Assembly: GCA_902766845.1 (NCBI GenBank)
Contig: CACXFD010000061.1
Location: 1-16,154 of the forward strand
Reading direction: 5' to 3'
DNA from: an uncultured Lachnospiraceae bacterium
GTDB taxonomy: Bacteria; Bacillota; Clostridia; Lachnospirales; Lachnospiraceae
Length of the DNA: 16,154 nucleotides
Within the stretch, counting starts at the first letter, position 1. Each line of letters starts with the position of its first letter. This document shows, in pieces, positions 8,851 to 14,425 of the stretch. The notes under the pieces were generated by a model. That model saw nothing but the letters and a program-made list of their open reading frames with translations. It was not told the origin of the DNA and made no database searches. Made by a program: the position numbers and the translations under genes.

Positions 8851-9360
8851 ATGGCAGAATCACGTCACATCCTTCATCCGATCCCGCCGCTGTATACGCC
8901 GGAGAGCCGTGTGCTGGTGCTCGGAAGCTTTCCGTCGCCCAAGTCGCGGGAGGCCATGTTCTTTTACGGCCATCCGCAGAACCGGTTCTGGCGTGTGGTG
9001 TCCCGCCTGTATGAGGAGCCGTTTCCGGAAACGGTGGAAGAACGGCGCATGTTCCTGCTGCGCCACCGCATCGCCGCCTGGGACGTGATCGGCGCGTGTG
9101 ACATCGTGGGCGCGTCGGATTCGAGCATACGGAACGTCACGCCGAATGATCTGCGCCCCATTCTGGACGCTGCACCCATCCGCGCGGTATTCGTGAACGG
9201 AAAGACGGCAGAGAAGTACTATCACAAATACACAGAGCCTGTTACCGGGCGGCCGGCCGTATGCCTGCCGTCCACGAGTCCCGCCAACGCGGCCTGGAGT
9301 CTGGATCGGCTGACACAGGCGTGGCGGATCCTGAAGGATACGGCGGAACGGCCCGTGTGA
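8851..9360 (+). CDS. DNA-deoxyinosine (hypoxanthine) glycosylase, UDG superfamily family 6
   Basis: This base-excision repair enzyme is predicted to remove hypoxanthine, the deamination product of adenine, from DNA. The 169-residue protein is the usual size for the single-domain family. The first motif is GSFPSPKSREAMFFYGHPQN (residues 25-44), followed by RFW. N44 in HPQNRFW corresponds to the catalytic asparagine described for family 6 enzymes. The second motif is PSTSPANA at 140-147. The sequence lacks the GQDPYH motif of family 1 UDG. GGAGAAAGAGG (8836-8846) precedes the ATG. It lies 79 nt after cardiolipin synthase and ends just before a strong terminator, so it is probably the last gene of that unit. 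No LexA box was seen. Family assignment is firm; exact substrate preference is inferred. Confidence 0.9.
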   Translation: MAESRHILHPIPPLYTPESRVLVLGSFPSPKSREAMFFYGHPQNRFWRVVSRLYEEPFPETVEERRMFLLRHRIAAWDVIGACDIVGASDSSIRNVTPNDLRPILDAAPIRAVFVNGKTAEKYYHKYTEPVTGRPAVCLPSTSPANAAWSLDRLTQAWRILKDTAERPV

Positions 9361-9382
9361 GCAGCCGCGCCGGATGGCGTGA

Positions 9383-9417
9383 GCGTGGTCGTTTCATGAA
9401 CGGCGACCCGCGTTTTT
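9383..9417 (+). terminator. Intrinsic terminator after the glycosylase gene
   Basis: gcg-t-ggtcg (9383-9391) pairs with cgacc-cgc (9404-9411), with one bulged T and a 12-nt loop, and is followed by g and TTTTT (9413-9417). It separates the repair gene from the PspA unit. Confidence 0.7.
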
Positions 9418-9475
9418 ACAGTGCCTAATCATCGATATCGGCGAAAAAAGCAGGGTTATTTTACTGAAAAAAATA

Positions 9476-9504
9476 GTGACATTGGTTCATTGTTTTGCTA
9501 TACT
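9476..9504 (+). promoter_or_regulatory. Promoter of the pspA-SPFH unit, extended -10
   Basis: GTGACA at 9476-9481 (5/6 match to TTGACA) and TATACT at 9499-9504 are separated by 17 nt, and TGC before the -10 makes an extended -10. The upstream 30 bp are unusually A/T-rich for this window (runs of A at 9444-9449 and 9467-9473), which could act as an UP element. I see no SigW-type motif (TGAAAC...CGTA), although the B. subtilis homologue is SigW-controlled. Confidence 0.75.
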
Positions 9505-9542
9505 ATACAACAGAACGGGGGATTTCCCCGGAATTATCTTAC

Positions 9543-9548
9543 AGGAGG
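9543..9548 (+). promoter_or_regulatory. Ribosome binding site deciding the pspA start
   Basis: AGGAGG (followed by T) lies 10 nt before the ATG at 9559. The frame is open back to a GTG at 9421, but that start would lie upstream of the promoter. Confidence 0.85.
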
Positions 9549-9558
9549 TAGGTATATC

Positions 9559-10245
9559 ATGGGAATCATCAAGAGATTTACGGACATCATGTCGGCAAAC
9601 ATCAACGCTCTGCTCGATAAGGCGGAAGACCCCGAGAAGATGATCGATCAGTATTTGCGTGACCTTGAGAAGGATCTCGGAGAAGTCAAGGCGGAGACCG
9701 CTGCCGTCATGGCAGAGGAAAAGCGTGCGAAGAGAGAACTGGATGAGTGCGATGAGGAGATCGCGAAGCTCCAGTCCTACGCGGAAAAAGCTGTCCTGAA
9801 CGGCAAGGATGACGATGCCAAGGTCTTCCTGGTCCAGAAGGCTTCCGCTACTGAAAAGAGAGCGGCTCTGGAACAGGCTTATACGCTGGCTGCCGCTAAC
9901 GCCACCAAGATGCGCCAGATGCATGACAAGCTGGTCGGTGATATGGCCTCCCTGAACGCGCGCCGCGACGCCATCAAGGCGAAGATGAAGGTCGCGAAGA
10001 CCCAGGAGAAGCTGAACAAGATCGGCTCCAGCATGAGCGGCGTGGCGGAGAATATGTCCGCATTCGATAAGATGGAAGAAAAGGCCAACCAGATGCTGGA
10101 CAAGGCCAATGCCATGGCGGAGCTGAACGGCGCGGAAGCGCAGGTCGGCAAGGGCGTGGATGACCTGATGGCGGAGTATGACGCACAGCCGTCCGCCAAC
10201 GTGGAAGATGAACTGGCTGCTCTGAAGGCGGCTCTGGGCAAGTAA
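9559..10245 (+). CDS. pspA: PspA/IM30 family membrane-stress protein
   Basis: PspA/IM30 proteins are ESCRT-III-like; they bind stressed or damaged inner membrane and limit proton leakage. This 228-residue protein begins with the typical amphipathic helix MGIIKRFTDIMSANINALLD, followed by the family signature KAEDPEKMIDQYLRDLEKDL (residues 21-40). A long, nearly unbroken, charged coiled-coil stretch covers about 30-145, then a MSAFDKMEEKANQMLDKANA helix (about 170-190) and the DELAALKAALGK tail. No transmembrane segment or enzyme motif is present, as expected. It is first in a two-gene unit with its own promoter, 16 nt before an SPFH/zinc-ribbon gene. The equivalent B. subtilis proteins are PspA (YdjF) and YdjI. 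Control is not evident beyond the vegetative-type promoter. Confidence 0.93.
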   Translation: MGIIKRFTDIMSANINALLDKAEDPEKMIDQYLRDLEKDLGEVKAETAAVMAEEKRAKRELDECDEEIAKLQSYAEKAVLNGKDDDAKVFLVQKASATEKRAALEQAYTLAAANATKMRQMHDKLVGDMASLNARRDAIKAKMKVAKTQEKLNKIGSSMSGVAENMSAFDKMEEKANQMLDKANAMAELNGAEAQVGKGVDDLMAEYDAQPSANVEDELAALKAALGK

Positions 10246-10261
10246 AGACGGAGACGGAAAC

Positions 10262-11284
10262 ATGGGTATCTTCAACCAGTTAGCGAGCGTGATCGAATGG
10301 CAGGAATACCGGGATGACGTGATCTTCTGGAAATGGGCAGACTCGGAGATCAAAAAGGGCTCCCGTCTGATCATCCGGCAGGGTCAGGACGCGGTCTTCC
10401 TGTATAACGGAAAAGTGGAAGGCATCTTCAGCGATGAAGGCAGCTTCGATCTGGAGAGCCAGATCATTCCGTTCCTTTCCACGCTGAAGGGATTCAAGTT
10501 CGGCTTCAACTCCGGCCTTCGTGCGGAAGTCCTCTTCATCAACACGAAGGAATTCACGGTCAAGTGGGGCACCAAGAACGCCATCCTGCTCCCGACGGAC
10601 AACCCGGCCCTGCCGGGCGGCATGCCCATCCGTGCGCACGGCACCTTCACGTTCCGCGTCGCGGATTACCTGACCCTGATCGAAAAGATCGCCGGCGTGA
10701 AGCGCCAGTATGTCGTGGATGAAGTGCGGGAGCGCGTCATCGCGCAGCTGGATCCGCTCCTGATGAAGTGGATCGTCAAAGAAGGCCGCGACATGTTCAA
10801 TATCCAGATGAGCGCGACGGAGATCGGAGACGGGATCCGTTCGGAACTGGATATGGAACTGCACAAGATCGGCCTGAGCGTGACGTCGTTCGCGATCCAG
10901 AGCGTCACCTATCCGGAAGAAGTCCAGGAGATGGTGAAGAAGGCGGCCGGTCAGAGCATGATCGGCGACGTCGGCAAGTATACGCAGATCGCGGCCGCGG
11001 ACAGCCTGACGAACGTTTCGTCGTCCGGCTCCGGTTCGGGCACTGCGGGCGAGATGGCGCAGATGGCCATGGGCATGGCTATGGGCCAGCAGATGGTCTC
11101 CCAGATGCAGAACGCCGGGGTGATCCCGGGTGCGCAGACGGCTCCGTCGGCCGCAAATCCGGTCGCTCCGGAAGAGCAGCCTGTCGTGAAGCCCGCAAAC
11201 GGCAAGATCAACTTCTGCCCGAACTGCGGACAGCCGGTCAGCGGCGGGAACTTCTGCATGAACTGCGGCCAGAAGCTCGTATAA
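10262..11284 (+). CDS. SPFH-domain protein with C-terminal zinc ribbon (YdjI-like)
   Basis: The 340-residue protein starts MGIFNQLASVIEWQEYRDDV and continues with WKWADSEIKKGSRLIIRQGQ, DAVFLYNGKVEGIFSDEGSF and LPTDNPALPGGMP. This is the SPFH 'virion core-like' family that includes B. subtilis YdjI, which recruits PspA to the membrane. The SPFH fold covers about 1-230, with a charged helical end (SVTYPEEVQEMVKKAAG). A Ser/Gly linker and a Met/Gln/Gly-rich stretch (MAQMAMGMAMGQQMVSQMQ, about 263-281) follow, then a Pro/Ala-rich hinge and a zinc ribbon with C319-PN-C322 and C332-MN-C335. There is no transmembrane segment. It lies 16 nt after pspA and just before a strong terminator. The YdjG and YdjH membrane partners known from B. 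subtilis are not encoded here. Confidence 0.9.
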   Translation: MGIFNQLASVIEWQEYRDDVIFWKWADSEIKKGSRLIIRQGQDAVFLYNGKVEGIFSDEGSFDLESQIIPFLSTLKGFKFGFNSGLRAEVLFINTKEFTVKWGTKNAILLPTDNPALPGGMPIRAHGTFTFRVADYLTLIEKIAGVKRQYVVDEVRERVIAQLDPLLMKWIVKEGRDMFNIQMSATEIGDGIRSELDMELHKIGLSVTSFAIQSVTYPEEVQEMVKKAAGQSMIGDVGKYTQIAAADSLTNVSSSGSGSGTAGEMAQMAMGMAMGQQMVSQMQNAGVIPGAQTAPSAANPVAPEEQPVVKPANGKINFCPNCGQPVSGGNFCMNCGQKLV

Positions 11285-11303
11285 GGCGCAAACTGTACAA
11301 ACT

Positions 11304-11332
11304 GGGCTGCCCGGGCTCGGGCAGCCCTTTTT
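11304..11332 (+). terminator. Strong intrinsic terminator of the pspA-SPFH unit
   Basis: gggctgcccg (11304-11313) and cgggcagccc (11318-11327) form a perfect 10-bp GC-rich stem with a ggct tetraloop, followed at once by TTTTT (11328-11332). It is the clearest terminator in the window. Confidence 0.95.
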
Positions 11333-11353
11333 CATGCTCTTTTCACAGGAACC

Positions 11354-11380
11354 GTTTTTCGCCTGTTCTCAGCGAAAAAC
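11354..11380. other. Inverted repeat between terminator and repeat array
   Basis: gtttttcgc (11354-11362) and gcgaaaaac (11372-11380) are perfect complements around a 9-nt loop. The arms carry T-runs and A-runs internally rather than after the stem, so it is not a standard terminator. It could be a transcript hairpin or a protein-binding inverted repeat upstream of pcrA. Confidence 0.45.
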
Positions 11381-11428
11381 CGTATCGGTCCCGGTCTCGG
11401 TTCGGCGGCGGACCTCTGTCCCTGCCGC

Positions 11429-11524
11429 TCACGGCAGACCGCACGTCAGACCGACCAGCAGGCCGCACGGCAGACCGCACGTCAGACCGACCAGCAGGCC
11501 GCACGGCAGAACGCACGGCAGACG
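11429..11524. repeat. 12-bp tandem array with 36-bp higher-order period, upstream of pcrA
   Basis: Eight consecutive 12-mers fill 11429-11524. The order is A' B C A B C A'' A''', where A is gcacggcagacc, B is gcacgtcagacc and C is gaccagcaggcc. The block A'BC and its repeat make a 36-bp period, visible as two identical 36-bp copies at 11433-11468 and 11469-11504. The last two units carry single changes (gcacggcagaac, gcacggcagacg). There are no spacers, so it is not CRISPR. Unit length is a multiple of three. It fills most of the gap between a terminator and the pcrA start. No function is known. Confidence 0.9.
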
Positions 11525-11560
11525 GCCCGGGACCGGCCCTCACAAAAAGGAAAGATATCA

Positions 11561-13942
11561 ATGATTTTAGACGGACTGAATCCGATGCAGCAGGAGGTCG
11601 TGCGGACCACGGATGGCCCCGTGCTGGTCCTGGCCGGCGCGGGCAGCGGAAAGACACGCGCCCTGACGCACCGGATCGCCTATCTGATCGAGGAAAAAGG
11701 CGTGAAGCCGTGGAACATCCTGGCGATCACGTTTACGAATAAAGCAGCCGGAGAAATGAAGGAGCGTGTGCAGGCGCTGCTTCCGTACGGCGGAGACCAG
11801 GTCTGGGTGGCCACGTTCCACGCGACTTGTGTAAGGATCCTGCGCCGCTACGCGGACCGGATCGGATATGAGAGCGGCTTTACGATCTATGACACGGACG
11901 ATGCGAAGACCCTGATGCGCCAGGTCATGAAGCGGCTCGAACTGGATCCGAAGATGTACCGGGAACGGACCCTTCTGTCCGTGATCTCGGACGCCAAAAA
12001 CAAGATGATCACACCCGATGACATGGCGCAGGACGCGGCCGGCAAGTACCGCGAGATGCGGATCGCGGAGGCGTACGCGGAGTATCAGGCACAGTTGAAA
12101 AAGAACAACGCGATGGACTTTGACGACCTGCTCTGCAACGCGGTGGAGCTGTTTGAGCGGGAGCCGGACGTGCTGCGGGAGTATCAGGAGCGGTTCCGCT
12201 ACATCATGGTGGACGAGTATCAGGACACCAACGGCGTCCAGTTCCGCTTTGTGGAGCTGCTGTCCCGCGCTCACCGCAACATCTGTGTGGTCGGGGATGA
12301 CGACCAGTCCATCTACAAGTTCCGCGGCGCGGACATCCGCAACATCCTGGATTTTGAAGAAACGTTTCCGGGCGCCCATGTGGTGAGGCTGGAGCAGAAC
12401 TATCGTTCCACGAAGACCATCCTGGACGCGGCCAACCAGGTCATCTCGAATAACGAGGACCGGAAGGACAAAAGCCTGTGGACGGAGAACCCGGAAGGGG
12501 ACCGCATCGAACTGCTGACCTTTGACACGGCGTATGACGAGGCGGACGGGATCGTCCGGATCATGGAACAGGCGCGTCTTCGCGGCATGCGGCTCGGGGA
12601 CTGCGCGGTCCTTTACCGGACCAATGCCCAGTCCCGTGCGATCGAGGAAAAATGCGTGACCCGCGGCCTGCCGTACCGGCTGGTCGGTGGCGTGAACTTC
12701 TATCAGCGCAAGGAGATCAAGGACATCCTGTCCTATCTGCGCACGGTCGAGAACGGCCAGGACGACGTGTCCGCCATGCGCGTCCTGAACGTGCCCAAGC
12801 GCGGCATCGGCGCCACGACGCAGGCGCGCGTGGCCATGTTCGCGCAGGATAACGACATCAGCTTCTTTGACGCACTGCTGGATGCGGAAGCGATTCCGGG
12901 GCTGGGCAAAGCGGCCGGAAAGCTGTCGGCCTTCACGGATCTGATCCTTTCTCTCCGCAGGCAGGCACAGACGCTATCGGTGGCGGAACTGATCGACCGC
13001 GTGGTGGAAGAAGCCGGCTACGAACGCGAGATCGCGGAATCATCGGATGAAACGGAAGCGCAGGCCCGGGAAGAGAATATCGAGGAACTGAAGGCCAAGG
13101 CGGAAGAGTACGCGCTGCAGGCCGGAGAGGAAGCGACGCTTCGCGGCTTTCTGGAGGACGTGGCGCTGGTGGCGGACGTGGACAGCCTGGATGAGAGCGA
13201 AGACCGGCTGACGCTGATGACGCTGCATTCCGCGAAAGGCCTGGAATTCGACAAGGTCATCATGGCCGGCATGGAGGACGGGCTGTTCCCCGGCTACATG
13301 GCCATCAACGATGTGGAGCATCCGGAGGAACTGGAAGAGGAGCGCCGCCTGGCGTATGTGGGCATCACACGTGCCAAAAAGGAACTGACCTTTACCTGCG
13401 CGCGCCAGCGCATGGTGAACGGGGAGACGCGCTACGCGAACGAATCCCGGTTCCTCGACGAGATCTCGCCGACGGTCCTGAAGCGCACGGATAAGACGGA
13501 TCTGTACCGTCCCCGCACCGAAAAGCGTGACCTGTACCGCTCGGAAGAATGCGGCCGCAGCCGCTGGGACGACTACGCAGACTACGGCCGGCGCGGCAGC
13601 TTCGGAGGCGGCCCGGAACGTGACCGGGAACGGGACCGGGACAGAAGGGACTCGTTTCAGGACGGCCGGTCCGGCCCCGGTTTCGGCCGGTCGGTCAGCT
13701 CGCTCAAGAGCTCCGGCCTGTTCGATAAGCATCCGAAGACCGGCTACGGCATGAAAAAGCCGGAGCAAAAGCCCGTGGAGCTGCACTGCGGGGACCGCGT
13801 GTCTCACGCGAAGTTCGGCATCGGCACCGTGCGGGAGATCGAAGACGGGCCGCGGGATACCGAAGTGACCGTGGAATTTGACACGGCCGGTGTCCGCAAG
13901 ATGTATGCGTCTTTCGCAAAGCTCAAAAAAGTTGAGGAGTGA
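11561..13942 (+). CDS. pcrA: ATP-dependent 3'-5' DNA helicase, PcrA/UvrD type
   Basis: PcrA unwinds DNA in nucleotide excision repair and rolling-circle replication, and removes RecA filaments and stalled RNA polymerase. The 793-residue protein carries the superfamily 1A motifs in order: Q-motif region LNPMQQEVV, Walker A AGAGSGKT (25-32, K31), DEYQD (218-222), GDDDQSIYKFRGA, the QNYRST motif, LMTLHSAKGLEFDKV, and YVGITRAKKEL with arginine finger R604. After the helicase core comes a low-complexity linker (about 645-715) rich in Arg, Asp and Gly, including alternating R-D/R-E residues. A C-terminal Tudor-like domain follows (about 743-793, CGDRVSHAKFGIGTV), which in B. subtilis PcrA contacts RNA polymerase. 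AAGGAAAG precedes the ATG. The linker is longer and more charged than I expect for the family. No LexA box or clear promoter was seen. Confidence 0.97.
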   Translation: MILDGLNPMQQEVVRTTDGPVLVLAGAGSGKTRALTHRIAYLIEEKGVKPWNILAITFTNKAAGEMKERVQALLPYGGDQVWVATFHATCVRILRRYADRIGYESGFTIYDTDDAKTLMRQVMKRLELDPKMYRERTLLSVISDAKNKMITPDDMAQDAAGKYREMRIAEAYAEYQAQLKKNNAMDFDDLLCNAVELFEREPDVLREYQERFRYIMVDEYQDTNGVQFRFVELLSRAHRNICVVGDDDQSIYKFRGADIRNILDFEETFPGAHVVRLEQNYRSTKTILDAANQVISNNEDRKDKSLWTENPEGDRIELLTFDTAYDEADGIVRIMEQARLRGMRLGDCAVLYRTNAQSRAIEEKCVTRGLPYRLVGGVNFYQRKEIKDILSYLRTVENGQDDVSAMRVLNVPKRGIGATTQARVAMFAQDNDISFFDALLDAEAIPGLGKAAGKLSAFTDLILSLRRQAQTLSVAELIDRVVEEAGYEREIAESSDETEAQAREENIEELKAKAEEYALQAGEEATLRGFLEDVALVADVDSLDESEDRLTLMTLHSAKGLEFDKVIMAGMEDGLFPGYMAINDVEHPEELEEERRLAYVGITRAKKELTFTCARQRMVNGETRYANESRFLDEISPTVLKRTDKTDLYRPRTEKRDLYRSEECGRSRWDDYADYGRRGSFGGGPERDRERDRDRRDSFQDGRSGPGFGRSVSSLKSSGLFDKHPKTGYGMKKPEQKPVELHCGDRVSHAKFGIGTVREIEDGPRDTEVTVEFDTAGVRKMYASFAKLKKVEE

Positions 13943-13983
13943 CCGGAACCCGGCCTTCGGCTGAAGAGTGACCGTATCCGGCC
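13937..13983. repeat. Imperfect duplication of the pcrA stop region
   Basis: gagtgaccggaacccggcc (13937-13955), which contains the pcrA TGA stop, recurs as gagtgaccgtatccggcc (13966-13983), 29 bp later. The match is interrupted by small differences, so this is an older or coincidental duplication compared with the one at cls. Confidence 0.5.
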
Positions 13984-14009
13984 GTGAATCGATGATCGGC
14001 CGGATACGG
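13972..14009. other. Long GC-rich hairpin after pcrA, without T-run
   Basis: ccgtatccggccg (13972-13984) and cggccggatacgg (13997-14009) form a perfect 13-bp stem with a 12-nt loop. It is followed by ggcctgaaaaaag, with no T-run on either strand in the right place. It may still end or protect the pcrA mRNA 3' end, but it does not fit the intrinsic terminator rule. Confidence 0.6.
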
Positions 14010-14033
14010 CCTGAAAAAAGAATAACAAAAAGA

Positions 14034-14062
14034 TAGTCAGAAACGAAGATCCATGTTATACT
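14034..14062 (+). promoter_or_regulatory. Promoter of the small acidic-tail protein gene, extended -10
   Basis: TATACT at 14057-14062 is preceded by TGT, giving an extended -10. A weak -35 (TAGTCA, 14034-14039, 4/6) lies 17 nt upstream. The upstream 25 bp are A-rich. The predicted transcript would have a leader of only about 15-20 nt before the ATG at 14087. Confidence 0.65.
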
Positions 14063-14070
14063 GTGCTCGG

Positions 14071-14077
14071 AGGGAGG
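14071..14077 (+). promoter_or_regulatory. Ribosome binding site deciding the small-protein start
   Basis: AGGGAGG lies 9 nt before the ATG at 14087. An in-frame GTG at 14063 overlaps the expected transcription start and has no site, so it is not used here. Confidence 0.7.
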
Positions 14078-14086
14078 TGCTGTCTC

Positions 14087-14341
14087 ATGGAAAAACTGAA
14101 GTCACTGGCAGCCGTCAGCGAGGCGGCGGAACTGCTCCGCAAGGAGAAAGCCTGTAAAGTCAAAAAGATCCTGCTGACCGTACTGGCCGTGATCGGTTGC
14201 ATCGCGGTGATCGCCTGCGCCGTGTACGGCATCTATTGCCTGGTGCGGCCCGGCGTCGAAGACGCGGAAGAAGATTTTGACGATGAATTCGACGATGATT
14301 TCTTCGAAGAAGATGATGACGAGGAGATCTCGATCGACTGA
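14087..14341 (+). CDS. Small single-pass membrane protein with highly acidic tail
   Basis: The protein has 84 residues. A basic, amphipathic N-terminal part (about 1-27, MEKLKSLAAVSEAAELLRKE followed by KACKVKK) precedes one hydrophobic segment (ILLTVLAVIGCIAVIACAVY, about 28-47, continuing to about 52). After RPG the tail is almost only Asp and Glu with interspersed Phe (EDFDDEFDDDFFEEDDDEE). I do not recognise a named family; small proteins of this form (helix, membrane segment, poly-acidic end) are common in gut Clostridia. By the positive-inside rule the basic N-terminus would be cytosolic and the acidic tail outside. The gene has its own promoter and strong ribosome binding site, and a hairpin follows before rlmD. 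Function unknown. Confidence 0.75.
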   Translation: MEKLKSLAAVSEAAELLRKEKACKVKKILLTVLAVIGCIAVIACAVYGIYCLVRPGVEDAEEDFDDEFDDDFFEEDDDEEISID

Positions 14342-14367
14342 AAAGGACTGGATCGTCCGCTTTTCGG

Positions 14368-14397
14368 GAGCATCCGCTGCGTGCGCGGCGGATGCTC
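14368..14397 (+). terminator. Possible terminator or attenuator between the small gene and rlmD
   Basis: gagcatccgc (14368-14377) and gcggatgctc (14388-14397) form a perfect 10-bp stem with a 10-nt loop. The following ttgtact is a poor T-tract, so termination may be partial and let transcription pass into rlmD, which has no clear promoter of its own. Confidence 0.5.
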
Positions 14398-14411
14398 TTG
14401 TACTATACAAG
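14397..14411. promoter_or_regulatory. Small inverted repeat CTTGTA-CTA-TACAAG before rlmD
   Basis: Two perfect 6-bp arms flank cta, directly upstream of the rlmD ribosome binding site and abutting the terminator-like stem. The decamer tactatacaa inside it is also found at 9501-9510 in the pspA promoter region. It might be an operator or a weak -10 (TATACA), but no matching -35 is visible. Confidence 0.3.
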
Positions 14412-14412
14412 C

Positions 14413-14418
14413 AAGGAG
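14413..14418 (+). promoter_or_regulatory. Ribosome binding site deciding the rlmD start
   Basis: AAGGAG lies 7 nt before the ATG at 14426. The longer frame from 14381 would begin inside the preceding hairpin and encode a non-conserved leader. Confidence 0.8.
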
Positions 14419-14425
14419 ATGGATC

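Noticed and set aside
9441..9510. SigW/ECF-type promoter before pspA
   Set aside because: TGAAAA occurs at about 9465 but no CGTA-type -10 follows at the needed spacing; the sigma-A type sites are far better.
9421..9558. A longer PspA with a GTG start at 9421
   Set aside because: The start would precede the promoter, and the extra residues are unlike any PspA N-terminus; the AGGAGG site fits the ATG at 9559.
11000..11025. A LexA-like gaacgtttcg sequence in the SPFH gene
   Set aside because: The half-sites lack the N4 spacing and the site is inside a coding region.
11429..11524. CRISPR array
   Set aside because: The repeats are directly abutting with no unique spacers, the unit is 12 bp, and no cas gene is present.
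14381..14425. A longer methyltransferase starting at 14381
   Set aside because: The leader is encoded by the hairpin loop and lacks a ribosome binding site; the ATG at 14426 has AAGGAG at 7 nt.
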